Assembly: GCF_022532105.1 (NCBI RefSeq)
Contig: NZ_CP092832.1
Span: forward strand, 2,199,001 to 2,263,000
Direction: 5' to 3'
Source: Flavobacterium sp. HJ-32-4
GTDB lineage: Bacteria; Bacteroidota; Bacteroidia; Flavobacteriales; Flavobacteriaceae
Length of the DNA stretch: 64,000 nt
Position numbers and translations under genes: made by a program. The notes beneath the pieces were generated by a model. It was given only the letters and a program-made list of their open reading frames with translations. It did not search any database and had not been told where the DNA came from. Numbering within the stretch: position 1 is the stretch's first letter; each line of letters starts with the position of its first letter. Shown here piece by piece: positions 1-8,277 of this stretch.

Positions 1-132
1 CATGCCGATTTCGGAGGCAGTGGCGTGCTGAACGGAAAATCGATCAAGATTGACAAAGAACCATGGAACGGGCGTGAGTTTTCCGCTTCGATCACCTTAC
101 CGCCATTAGGGGTAGTGGTGTTTACCTTGTAA
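1..132 (+). CDS. glgB: 1,4-alpha-glucan branching enzyme, C-terminal end (partial)
   Basis: The window opens inside a reading frame that ends at TAA 130-132. The 43 visible residues contain the short run DFGGSGVLNG and end with SITLPPLGVVVFTL, which resembles the C-terminal beta-sandwich of GlgB-type branching enzymes, where a GGSG turn is followed by a final LPPL strand. The enzyme forms alpha-1,6 branches in glycogen in the cytoplasm. The GH31 alpha-glucosidase at 2077 makes a local glucan-metabolism context plausible. The catalytic GH13 domain lies outside the window, so the assignment rests on the tail alone; another GH13 enzyme with the same C-terminal domain is possible. Confidence 0.65.
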   Translation, partial: HADFGGSGVLNGKSIKIDKEPWNGREFSASITLPPLGVVVFTL

Positions 133-175
133 AATGAGGAGAGAACAATCAGTAGGTTAACTGGTAGAAATAAAA

Positions 176-206
176 AAGGCCCCATTCGTTGGGGCCTTTT
201 ACATTT
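176..206. terminator. Bidirectional intrinsic terminator
   Basis: An 11-bp perfect stem, AAAAGGCCCCA paired with TGGGGCCTTTT around a TTCGT loop, is flanked by A-rich sequence on the left and T-rich sequence on the right. It lies between the converging glgB (+) and the gene ending at 207 (-), so it can terminate both. Confidence 0.85.
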
Positions 207-1712
207 TTAATCACCTGCCTGGTATTGCTTCATTTCTTCCAGCGGGGCGATAGCGCCGTAATCTTTCCAGATAGTAGGGTCGTATCGTCGGAGTATGTCA
301 TACTTGAACTCCGCTTCTTTCAGTTCCTCGAATTCCCCGTCCGTGGCCGAGCTGCGCGACAGGTTGAGGTATTCGGTTTTCTCTGACTGGTTTCCTTCAA
401 TCTTGAATTCAAAGGCTACGACATCGCGCTCGCTGCGGTCTTTTGTGATTTCGATGAGTTTGAGCGGGCGGTGTACGTAGAAGTAGCTTCCCGATTCACG
501 CGCGCCATATTGCAGGTAATAACCTTGTCCGTCAGGGTCTTTCCTGAAAATCGCCGTTCCTTTTGCGACGTTTTCCGCGAACTTGATGCCGAGTAGGAGT
601 TTGAGGTTAATGCCTTCGAGTTTTTCGCCTTCCTCTAATTGATAATCCATACGCACAATCGCAAAATCCGATTGGGAGATGTAGAGTTTCCCCAGGAATT
701 TGGCTTTTCGGCTATCGGGCGTGAAGCTGATGACATACACCCAGTCCGTTTCATCGGAATAAACTGCGCCTTCATACTTATACTCATACCGATCAGGCAT
801 ATTGATGAAGTCGAGGGTTTTGTTGTTCAACGGACTGAGGCCGCCCAACACTTCCTGCACTTTATACTTTGAGGCATTTAGTTCTTTAAGCGGGTTCTTC
901 TTTTTTTCTTTTTTGTCGGTCAGGTCGATGGTATCTTTTGAACCGAACCAGCCGCTTTTCATACGGTAGTATTTAGTGGTATCGATATGCTTCAGCAGCG
1001 TTTTCATAGCCGTCTGCTGCAACTGGTCCAAATCGGTGGAACGGTTTTCGTTTTTGATTTTCACCGCCTTGAACATACGCAATTTGGCCTCCGGATAGGT
1101 GTTACCGTTCTTACCCGTTCGCAGCGCCAGCACATAATCAAACAGCCGGTCGGCGTATTCTTTCGGTGGCTGTGTTTTGAGCGATCGGCCTAAAGCTCCG
1201 ATTTCCTGGTTGACCTGCTCGAGGTTCTTTTTGGTGAAACCGGTTGATTTCGTGATCTCTACCTCCAGCTGTTGGGGGCGGAAAAGGCTCGACGTCCGCA
1301 TGAACACCCGGTTCTTGATGGGTTTCGACAAGCGGCTGTAATTCGTGGACAAATTCTGGCGCACCGCTGCCATAATCGCATTGGCATCGGGTTTGGTGAC
1401 TTTCACGTCCTGTAGTTCGAATACGCCTACTTCCATTTTGACTACCGGGTCTTTCCCCGACAATTCCGACACGCGCACCTGTTTCGGTGTGTAGCCAAGG
1501 AAACTCACCGTTAATACGGTATCGTCAGACGTATTGGCCGGAATGGTGAAAATACCGTCATCGTTGGAAATCAAATGCTCACCCTGGTTGTAGGTGATGG
1601 TCGCATACGGAATGCTTTCGCCGGATTTCGAGTCGACAATCCGGGCATTGGTTTGGGCCAGCGCCGGCAAGGCAAAAAGGGCCAGAAAATAGGAGAGGAG
1701 CTTTCGAATCAT
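207..1712 (-). CDS. Secreted CarboxypepD_reg-like domain protein of unknown function
   Basis: This is a 501-residue protein with an N-terminal signal peptide (MIRKLLSYFLALFALPALAQ). Residues about 22-95 form a carboxypeptidase-regulatory-like beta-sandwich: ARIVDSKSGESIPYATI, a GIFTIP turn and SFLGYTPKQV are the typical signatures of the DUF4480/CarboxypepD_reg-like domain found at the N-terminus of Bacteroidota outer-membrane proteins. The remaining 400 residues have alternating beta-strand character and no catalytic motif that I recognise. The protein is probably exported to the periplasm or outer membrane. It is transcribed alone and converges on glgB. A TATATTTA sequence (read on the minus strand, near 1749-1756) about 35 bp before the ATG may be its -7 box. 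The specific function is unknown. Confidence 0.75.
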   Translation of the reverse strand: MIRKLLSYFLALFALPALAQTNARIVDSKSGESIPYATITYNQGEHLISNDDGIFTIPANTSDDTVLTVSFLGYTPKQVRVSELSGKDPVVKMEVGVFELQDVKVTKPDANAIMAAVRQNLSTNYSRLSKPIKNRVFMRTSSLFRPQQLEVEITKSTGFTKKNLEQVNQEIGALGRSLKTQPPKEYADRLFDYVLALRTGKNGNTYPEAKLRMFKAVKIKNENRSTDLDQLQQTAMKTLLKHIDTTKYYRMKSGWFGSKDTIDLTDKKEKKKNPLKELNASKYKVQEVLGGLSPLNNKTLDFINMPDRYEYKYEGAVYSDETDWVYVISFTPDSRKAKFLGKLYISQSDFAIVRMDYQLEEGEKLEGINLKLLLGIKFAENVAKGTAIFRKDPDGQGYYLQYGARESGSYFYVHRPLKLIEITKDRSERDVVAFEFKIEGNQSEKTEYLNLSRSSATDGEFEELKEAEFKYDILRRYDPTIWKDYGAIAPLEEMKQYQAGD

Positions 1713-2045
1713 AAGGTTAGGATTTGATTTAGGGACGTCTGACGGCTAAATATACGGAATTTGTAAGTCGGCATCCCGGCAGTAGACGACACAAACCGGT
1801 AAAACGTTGCACGGCGGCCGTATTTTTTTTGCAATATGTTTTTTATGTATTGATTATCAGTCGAATAGTCTACAGTTTTTTTTAAAAGGAGGAATGGTTT
1901 TGGATGGTGTCGCCGCATTCCCACCGACAGGTATTTCCTACGTGAGTGTTGCTATAATCGACTGGTATTCCTGCTTTTCCCCAAACTCAATCGTTATCGT
2001 TGATAACTCCTATAGACCGTTCGGTCGGAATCGTCCCCATCTTTG

Positions 2046-2053
2046 TATTTTTG
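2046..2053 (+). promoter_or_regulatory. Promoter -7 box for the GH31 gene
   Basis: TATTTTTG matches the Bacteroidota sigma-A -7 consensus TAnnTTTG and lies 23 bp before the ATG at 2077. No clear TTG -33 box is present at the expected spacing. The 364-bp divergent spacer 1713-2076 otherwise shows only AT-rich tracts and no gene. Confidence 0.55.
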
Positions 2054-2076
2054 GTTTTTTTGCACAAAACAAGCGC

Positions 2077-4479
2077 ATGATCACCAATACTGAACTAGAG
2101 TTTAAGGGCGACCAATATCCCAGCGGGATCGCGTCGGTGGTCCATGAAGGAGATTCGATTTTTTTCCATTCCGATAATAACGTCATCCTCAAGGTAACGG
2201 TACTGCGTGACAGTCTGTTGCGCTTCCGGTATACGGCGAAGGGCTATTTCAGCAAGGATTTTTCCTATGCTATCGATCCCAACCAATCGCACGGATATAA
2301 TTTCCTCGAAGTCAAAGAATACAAGGAATACTGGCAAATCCAGACAAGTAAAGTGCTCTGTCGCGTTCGCAAGAACGACATGCGGGTCGGCCTTTACGAT
2401 ATCGAAGGCCACCTGATCCTCGAAGACGAAAAAGGCTTTCACTGGGAAGAGAGTTACCACTTTGGCGGCAACATCGTCAAGATGAGCAAGCAGTCGCGCG
2501 AAGGTGAGAGCTTCTACGGAATGGGTGACAAAGCGTCACACTCCAACCTCAAAGGCAAGCGCGTGGAGAACTGGGCAACCGACCAATACGCCTTCCACCG
2601 TGACCAGGAACCTTTATATAAGGTCGTGCCGTTTTACATCGGCCTCCACCACAAGATTTCCTATGGTATCTTCTTCGACAACACCTTCCGCACCGGTTTC
2701 GATTTCTGTTGCGAGCGGCGGAATGTGACCAGCTTCTGGGCCGAAGGAGGCGAAATGAACTATTACTTCTTCTACGGTCCGCAAATGTCGGATGTCGTGA
2801 CGTCTTACACCCAACTCACCGGCGTTCCTGAAATGCCGCCAATGTGGGCCCTGGGCTACCACCAGTGCAAGTGGAGCTATTATCCGGAAAGTAAAGTGCG
2901 CGAAGTGGCCGAAAAGTTCCGGGAACTCAGTATCCCGTGCGATGCCATCTACCTCGATATCGACTACATGGAAGGCTTCCGCTGTTTCACCTGGAACAAA
3001 GAATACTTCCCCGATCCGAAGAAAATGGTTGCCGAGTTGGCAGAAGACGGTTTCAAGACCATCGTCATCATCGACCCGGGCATCAAGATCGACAACGACT
3101 ATTGGGTCTACCAGGAAGCGCTGGCCAACGACTATTTCTGTAAACGTGCCGACGGACCGTATATGAAAGGAAAAGTATGGCCGGGCGAATGCAACTTCCC
3201 CGATTATACCAACCCGGCCGTACGTGAGTGGTGGGCCGGACTTTTCAAGGAACTTATTGCCGATATCGGTGTGAAAGGCGTGTGGAACGACATGAACGAA
3301 CCTGCCGTTATGGAGGTTCCGGGTAAGACGTTCCCGATGGACGTCCGCCACGACTTCGACGGCAACCCATGCAGCCATCGCAAGGCACACAATATATATG
3401 GTACGCAAATGGCCCGCGCCACCTATGAAGGGGTGAAGCGCTTTGCCTATCCGAAGCGTCCGTTCATCATCACCCGCTCGGCCTATTCGGGCGCACAGCG
3501 GTTTACCTCTTCCTGGACGGGCGATAACGTCGCCTCATGGGAACACCTCTGGATTGCCAACATCCAGATGCAACGGATGTCGATTTCAGGGATGGGCTTC
3601 ACCGGCTCTGACATCGGTGGATTCGCCGAGCAGCCATCCGGCGAACTCTATGCCCGTTGGATCCAGTTGGGCGTATTCCATCCGTTCTGCCGTACGCACT
3701 CCTCAGGTGATCATGGCGACCAGGAACCGTGGTCATTCGACCAGGAGGTCATCGACATCACCCGTAAATTCGTTTCCCTTCGCTACCAACTCCTGCCGTA
3801 TCTCTATACCATGTTCTGGGAATACATCCAGGACGGTGTGCCGATGCTCAAGCCGTTGTTCTATTTCGACCAGGAAGACGCACAGACGCACTACCGAACT
3901 GACGAATTCCTCTTCGGGAACCACATCCTCGTATGTCCGATACTCGAACCGAATGCACAGGGCCGCCGGATGTACCTGCCGAAAGGGAACTGGTACAACT
4001 ACTGGACGGGCGAGCTTACACCGGGCAAACGCGAACTGTGGGTCCGCACGGCCTATGACGAAATACCACTCTTCATCAAAGAAGGGGCGATCATCCCGAA
4101 ATATCCGGTGCAGCAGTATGTAGATGAAGTGGAACTGAATGAGATTACCCTTGACGTCTACTACAAACTCGGCAAGGAAAAATCGTATCTATACGAAGAT
4201 TCCCACGACGGCTACGACTACAACAAAGGACGTTACAGCGTTTCGACCTTCAGCCTGAATGGCCGCGAGAACCAATTGATTTTCCAGCAGCATAAGGAAG
4301 GGAAGTTCGAATTGCCGTATAGCAAATTCCGGATCCACCTCCACGGGTTGCCGTTTGAAATCCACTCCATCTATATCGACAACGAACGTGCGACCAACGC
4401 CCTGGCAGAAGACGGGACACTGTTGGTCGATAAAGACTTCACGGAAGTACACATTACCGGCAAGGATTTGTCGAAATAA
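2077..4479 (+). CDS. Glycoside hydrolase family 31 alpha-glucosidase
   Basis: The 800-residue protein hydrolyses terminal alpha-linked glucose residues from oligosaccharides. GH31 signatures are clear: an N-terminal galactose-mutarotase-like domain, the nucleophile motif GVWNDMNEPAVM (about residue 409), the acid/base region SSWTGDNVASWEHL, and FTGSDIGGF followed by FCRTHSSGDHGDQEPW. The start is set at ATG 2077 (MITNTELEFKGDQYPSG) because family members from flavobacteria begin in the same way and a -7 box lies 23 bp upstream. The frame is open back to 1807, and an AAGGAGG-ATG occurs at 1886-1896, but that extension does not look coding. There is no signal peptide, so the enzyme is probably cytoplasmic. 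It lies two genes from glgB, which suggests glycogen or maltodextrin turnover. Confidence 0.93.
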   Translation: MITNTELEFKGDQYPSGIASVVHEGDSIFFHSDNNVILKVTVLRDSLLRFRYTAKGYFSKDFSYAIDPNQSHGYNFLEVKEYKEYWQIQTSKVLCRVRKNDMRVGLYDIEGHLILEDEKGFHWEESYHFGGNIVKMSKQSREGESFYGMGDKASHSNLKGKRVENWATDQYAFHRDQEPLYKVVPFYIGLHHKISYGIFFDNTFRTGFDFCCERRNVTSFWAEGGEMNYYFFYGPQMSDVVTSYTQLTGVPEMPPMWALGYHQCKWSYYPESKVREVAEKFRELSIPCDAIYLDIDYMEGFRCFTWNKEYFPDPKKMVAELAEDGFKTIVIIDPGIKIDNDYWVYQEALANDYFCKRADGPYMKGKVWPGECNFPDYTNPAVREWWAGLFKELIADIGVKGVWNDMNEPAVMEVPGKTFPMDVRHDFDGNPCSHRKAHNIYGTQMARATYEGVKRFAYPKRPFIITRSAYSGAQRFTSSWTGDNVASWEHLWIANIQMQRMSISGMGFTGSDIGGFAEQPSGELYARWIQLGVFHPFCRTHSSGDHGDQEPWSFDQEVIDITRKFVSLRYQLLPYLYTMFWEYIQDGVPMLKPLFYFDQEDAQTHYRTDEFLFGNHILVCPILEPNAQGRRMYLPKGNWYNYWTGELTPGKRELWVRTAYDEIPLFIKEGAIIPKYPVQQYVDEVELNEITLDVYYKLGKEKSYLYEDSHDGYDYNKGRYSVSTFSLNGRENQLIFQQHKEGKFELPYSKFRIHLHGLPFEIHSIYIDNERATNALAEDGTLLVDKDFTEVHITGKDLSK

Positions 4480-4501
4480 GGAGATATTGAACGTAAAAGG
4501 A

Positions 4502-4527
4502 ACCGGGTGAACGCCCGGGTTTTTTAT
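4502..4527 (+). terminator. Intrinsic terminator after the GH31 gene
   Basis: A short GC hairpin (CCGGG, loop TGAACG, CCCGG) followed by GTTTTTT lies 20 bp after the GH31 stop codon. Confidence 0.7.
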
Positions 4528-4657
4528 GTTTCCCCGATGGATCCGGTCGCGGGGGAATCGTATAAAACCCACGAATTTTTAAACGAAATGACATCGTTCT
4601 GTAAGAAAAGGTCGGGATATTATCCTAATTTTACCCTGTCGTAAAACCCTCCCATTT

Positions 4658-5473
4658 ATGAAACGAATCCTGGTTTGCTTTGGAACCCTTGTTTTGGCCG
4701 CCATAATTTACTCCTGCGCGACCAACCCTTTTACAGGAAAGAAATACGCGAATATTGTGAGCAACAGCGAGTTGTTTCCGCTTTCGTTCTCGCAATACGG
4801 AGAATTCCTGAAAGAAAATAAAGTCATTAGTGCAACACCGGCCGCCCGACAGGTCGAATCGGTGGGGCTGAAAATCAAGGGGGCCGCGGAACGTTACCTG
4901 ACCTCGATCGGCCAAAAAGACTACCTGAACGGGTATGCCTGGGAATATAAATTGGTCGAAGATAAAGCGGTTAACGCCTGGTGTATGCCCGGAGGCAAGA
5001 TTGTCGTATACAGCGGCATATTGCCCATTACGAAGGATGATGCCGGACTCGCCACGGTGATGGGACACGAAGTCGCACACGCACTCTCGAACCACGGGGC
5101 GCAACGGATGACCGCCGCACAGGGCCAACAACTCGGTGCCGCCGCACTTTCCATCGCCACCGCAGGTAAGGCTCCGGAAACCCAACAGCTGTTCATGACG
5201 GCATACGGACTCACCTCTGAGGTAGGCATTATGCTCCCCTTCAGTCGCAGCCACGAAAGCGAAGCCGACGAAATCGGTCTGACCCTCATGGCCATCGCCG
5301 GTTACAATCCCGATAAAGCCATAGAATTCTGGCAACGGATGTCGGTCCAGGGCAAAGGCGGCCCGCCGGAATTCCTCAGCACCCACCCGTCAGACGCGAC
5401 CCGTATCGCCAACCTGAAGAAAATGGTGCCGAAGGCGAAAGCTACAGCGGCGAAGTTTGGGGTCGTTTTTTAG
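4658..5473 (+). CDS. M48 family metallopeptidase, lipoprotein
   Basis: This is a 271-residue zinc metallopeptidase of the M48 family (LoiP/YggG/BepA-like) that probably works in envelope quality control. The N-terminus is a lipoprotein signal with cysteine in the lipobox IIYSC (about residue 20), which predicts lipid anchoring in the periplasm. The zinc motif HEVAH is at about residues 137-141, and the third ligand lies in HESEADEIG about 60 residues later. STHPSDATRI near the C-terminus is also typical of the family. It is transcribed alone and is followed by a 377-bp repeat-containing spacer. Confidence 0.93.
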   Translation: MKRILVCFGTLVLAAIIYSCATNPFTGKKYANIVSNSELFPLSFSQYGEFLKENKVISATPAARQVESVGLKIKGAAERYLTSIGQKDYLNGYAWEYKLVEDKAVNAWCMPGGKIVVYSGILPITKDDAGLATVMGHEVAHALSNHGAQRMTAAQGQQLGAAALSIATAGKAPETQQLFMTAYGLTSEVGIMLPFSRSHESEADEIGLTLMAIAGYNPDKAIEFWQRMSVQGKGGPPEFLSTHPSDATRIANLKKMVPKAKATAAKFGVVF

Positions 5474-5537
5474 TAGTTCGGGAGTTGGGGAGATCGGAAG
5501 ATCGGGAGAAATGTAGTAAGCAACTCCCACAGCAACA

Positions 5538-5785
5538 GCGACTGCCCACTGAATGGGATCCCTCCTGCGTCGGGATGACAGATGGTGCGTGGCAATGAAG
5601 CTACGTGCTTGCGTGGAAGATAACTGCCTACTGAGACTGCCCACTGCCCACTACAGAGACTGCGACTGCTCACTGAATGGGATCCCTCCTGCGTCGGGAT
5701 GACAGATGGTGCGTGGCAATGAAGCTACGTGCTCGCGTGGAAGATAACTGCCTACTGAGACTGCCCACTGCCCACTACTGAGACT
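5538..5785. repeat. Two tandem copies of a 124-bp unit, with CTGCCCA-type short repeats
   Basis: The unit starting at 5538 (GCGACTGCCCACTG) is repeated almost perfectly from 5662 with a period of 124 bp; the visible differences are single bases (for example CTTGCG/CTCGCG). Each unit carries a GGATCCCT-TCGGGATGACA block (5555-5580 and 5679-5704) and a run of ACTGCCY-type units with a roughly 7-bp period. The spacer 5474-5850 holds no gene; the apparent open frames in it lie within the repeat. A third partial copy starts near 5781. Confidence 0.9.
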
Positions 5786-5850
5786 GCGACTGGCTACTGC
5801 CCACTGCCTACTGAAAACTATTTTCCCTACCTTCACGCCAAAAATCACGT

Positions 5851-7164
5851 ATGGCGCATCTTCCGAAAGGGGATAAGAAACTCCTAAACGCCTGGGCCTT
5901 CTACGACTGGGCGAATTCTGTGTACCCGCTGACGATTTCCTCTGCGGTGTTTCCTGTGTTTTATACCTTGTTGTATTCCATCCGCGGAGAAGGCGACTAC
6001 ATCACCGTCTTTGGCATGGAAATGAAGAACTCGGCGCTTATCAGTTTTACCAGCGCGGCCGCCTTCCTCGTCATTTCCTTTATGTCACCCCTACTGTCGG
6101 GCGTGGCGGATTATGTAGGAAACAAAAAAGCCTTCATGCGCTTCTTCTGTTACCTCGGGGCGCTATCGTGCATCGGTCTCTATTGGTTCGACCTCAACAT
6201 GATCTATCCGGGGCTACTCTGCTACTTCATGGGCCTCATCGGGTTCTGGGGCAGTCTGGTGTTTTATAACTCGTATCTTCCCGATATTGCCTTTCCTGAG
6301 CAACAGGACGCCATCAGTGCAAAGGGTTATTCCCTCGGGTATATTGGAAGTGTGCTGCTCCTGATCGTCAACCTCGCGCTTATCCTGATGGCCGACGGAG
6401 AAGCCGAAGCCGAGCAGGCCATGCGCCTTAGTTTTGTGATGGTGGGTGTTTGGTGGATCGGTTTCAGCCAATATACCTATCGCTACCTGCCCAAAGGGGC
6501 CGGAGCCGGACACAAAGTAAACGGCGCCGTGCTCTTAAACGGTTTCCGTGAACTGCAAAAAGTAGGGAAGGCGCTGTCAGGCAACATACGCCTTCGCCGT
6601 TTTCTGGGTGGGTTCTTCGTGTATAGTATGGCCGTGCAGACCGTCATGTTGGCCGCGACCTATTTCGGCGCACAGGAAATCGAGTGGAAAAAATACGGGG
6701 CTGATCCGAGTATGGGTCTCATTGTGTGTATCCTCGTCATCCAACTGGTGGCGGTGTTGGGTGCCTACATGACCTCAAAAGCGTCGGCGCGCTTCGGGAA
6801 CATTCCCGTATTAGTCGTCATCAACGCCTTTTGGATGTGTTTGTGTGCCACGATGTATTTCGTCACCACACCCAACCAATTCTACATCATGGCCGCGTTG
6901 GTCGGTATCGTCATGGGCGGCGTGCAGTCGCTGTCGCGTTCGACCTATTCGAAATTCCTGCCCGAAACCGATGACACCGCTTCCTATTTTAGTTTCTACG
7001 ACGTAGCCGAGAAAATCGGCATCGTACTGGGTATGTCGGTTTACGGCGTGATTGACCAGTATACGGGCAGCCCGAGGTTCGCGACGGTCTTCCTCGCCAG
7101 CTTTTTCCTGATCGGCTTACTTTTATTACTGCGAATTCCGGCCCAAACTTCCTCAAAACAGTAA
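5851..7164 (+). CDS. MFS transporter of the UMF1 (Atg22-like) family
   Basis: The 437-residue protein has about twelve hydrophobic segments and a typical UMF1 N-terminus (LLNAWAFYDWANSVYPLTI). The fungal homologue Atg22 exports amino acids from the vacuole; the substrate of bacterial members is not known. The loop GVADYVGNKK after the second or third membrane segment corresponds to the conserved MFS loop. It is located in the inner membrane. A TACCTTCA sequence about 18 bp before the ATG resembles a degenerate -7 box. The next gene has its own promoter and begins 36 bp downstream. Confidence 0.85.
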   Translation: MAHLPKGDKKLLNAWAFYDWANSVYPLTISSAVFPVFYTLLYSIRGEGDYITVFGMEMKNSALISFTSAAAFLVISFMSPLLSGVADYVGNKKAFMRFFCYLGALSCIGLYWFDLNMIYPGLLCYFMGLIGFWGSLVFYNSYLPDIAFPEQQDAISAKGYSLGYIGSVLLLIVNLALILMADGEAEAEQAMRLSFVMVGVWWIGFSQYTYRYLPKGAGAGHKVNGAVLLNGFRELQKVGKALSGNIRLRRFLGGFFVYSMAVQTVMLAATYFGAQEIEWKKYGADPSMGLIVCILVIQLVAVLGAYMTSKASARFGNIPVLVVINAFWMCLCATMYFVTTPNQFYIMAALVGIVMGGVQSLSRSTYSKFLPETDDTASYFSFYDVAEKIGIVLGMSVYGVIDQYTGSPRFATVFLASFFLIGLLLLLRIPAQTSSKQ

Positions 7165-7170
7165 ATTCTG

Positions 7171-7178
7171 TATATTTG
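7171..7178 (+). promoter_or_regulatory. Promoter -7 box for the lipoprotein gene
   Basis: TATATTTG fits TAnnTTTG and lies 21 bp before the ATG at 7200, just after the stop codon of the MFS gene. Confidence 0.5.
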
Positions 7179-7199
7179 GCACTTCACAAACCAGACTCT

Positions 7200-8087
7200 A
7201 TGAAAAATATGAAATGGTTCCCGTTGGTATTCGTCCTTTTCAGTTCGCTGTTCCTGGTGTCCTGCGAGGGCGAAATTGAACCGATCGGGTCACAAACGAC
7301 CGATCCTACCGGACCTATTGATCCTACTAATCCGACCGGCGGCGTATTCAAAGTCGATTACAATGGGGCCACCCGCACCGCCACCTCTACGGTCGTATAT
7401 CTTTCGGGGGGCAATATCAATATTTCGGCCCTGATGCCCGGAGGCGCGGGCTTTTCCTTCGTATTCGACGGGAACGCGACAGGTTCGTATGACCTCGATG
7501 ATGAAAACAACTGGATTGTCTTCGGCACCTCTTTAGCCTTTTACAGCTCATCCAACTTCACTACGGGCCTTTCCTCAGGAAATTTTACCGTCACCGAAAT
7601 AGACGAGACGAACAAAACCATATCGGGTACATTCCACTTCGTGGGCTATGGAGAGGATGAAACTGACATCATCGAATTCACCAACGGTTCGTTCACCGAC
7701 CTGCCGTATGTCACAGAGAATCCAACCGGCGACGTGGTGACCGCGACGATCAACGGACAGCCGTATGAAGGCGTCGACACTACCACGGCCTTGGCCAGCG
7801 CGGGCGGCGGGCCCGAATATGCTATTATCAATTCCGAGTCGGTCGACAGCACCGTCCTGAACATACAAATCAAGACGAGTTTGGTTCCCGGCACCTATGC
7901 CTTGGGAATGCCAGATGCTGTTATCAGCTATAATACCGTCAATGATGGCTTTCCAGAGGATGCTACGGGGTCTATCACCATTACGAGTATCAGCGCCAAC
8001 CATGTATCGGGTACGTTTACCGCTACCGTCAGTATAGATGGTACCGATTATCAGATCACCAACGGGGTCTTCGATTTTAGTTTCTGA
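7200..8087 (+). CDS. Lipoprotein with two repeated beta-rich domains, function unknown
   Basis: This is a 295-residue lipoprotein beginning MKNMKWFPLVFVLFSSLF with the lipobox cysteine in LVSCEGE. A Pro/Thr-rich linker (TDPTGPIDPTNPTGG) follows. The mature part consists of two similar halves. Each starts with a short F-K-V-D-Y-N-G or A-T-I-N-G-Q strand, passes through a strand of the type GSYDL/GTYALG, and ends ISGTFHF...FTNGSF or VSGTFTA...ITNGVF. This resembles the DUF6252-type domain common in Bacteroidota surface lipoproteins, but I cannot confirm that. The start at 7200 is preferred over the in-frame ATG at 7176 because only it gives a compact signal peptide. A terminator follows directly. 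Confidence 0.7.
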   Translation: MKNMKWFPLVFVLFSSLFLVSCEGEIEPIGSQTTDPTGPIDPTNPTGGVFKVDYNGATRTATSTVVYLSGGNINISALMPGGAGFSFVFDGNATGSYDLDDENNWIVFGTSLAFYSSSNFTTGLSSGNFTVTEIDETNKTISGTFHFVGYGEDETDIIEFTNGSFTDLPYVTENPTGDVVTATINGQPYEGVDTTTALASAGGGPEYAIINSESVDSTVLNIQIKTSLVPGTYALGMPDAVISYNTVNDGFPEDATGSITITSISANHVSGTFTATVSIDGTDYQITNGVFDFSF

Positions 8088-8103
8088 TCTTCCCAACGAT
8101 TAA

Positions 8104-8136
8104 AGAACCCGGGATAACCTCCCGGGCTTTTTTTTG
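8104..8136 (+). terminator. Strong intrinsic terminator
   Basis: CCCGGGA, loop TAACC, TCCCGGG, then C and eight T. It ends the lipoprotein gene. Confidence 0.9.
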
Positions 8137-8277
8137 GCACAATCCTTGACCAAAGGGAGCGGCCGCACGCTGAAAACATTCGATTTTTCGTTGATTATCA
8201 GCACGCTATTTCCTATGAAGGCGATTAGTCGTATCTTCATAGGAGATTCAACCTGACAAAATGACGTTACTACCATT

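Noticed and set aside
1807..2076. In-frame N-terminal extension of the GH31 protein with AAGGAGG before an ATG at 1894
   Set aside because: The extension has no codon bias or homology, the family starts at MITNTELEF (2077), and a -7 box lies between. Shine-Dalgarno use is weak in Bacteroidota.
5390..5848. Three minus-strand open frames of 65-84 codons
   Set aside because: They are repeat translations of the 124-bp tandem copies and share the same peptide; no independent support.
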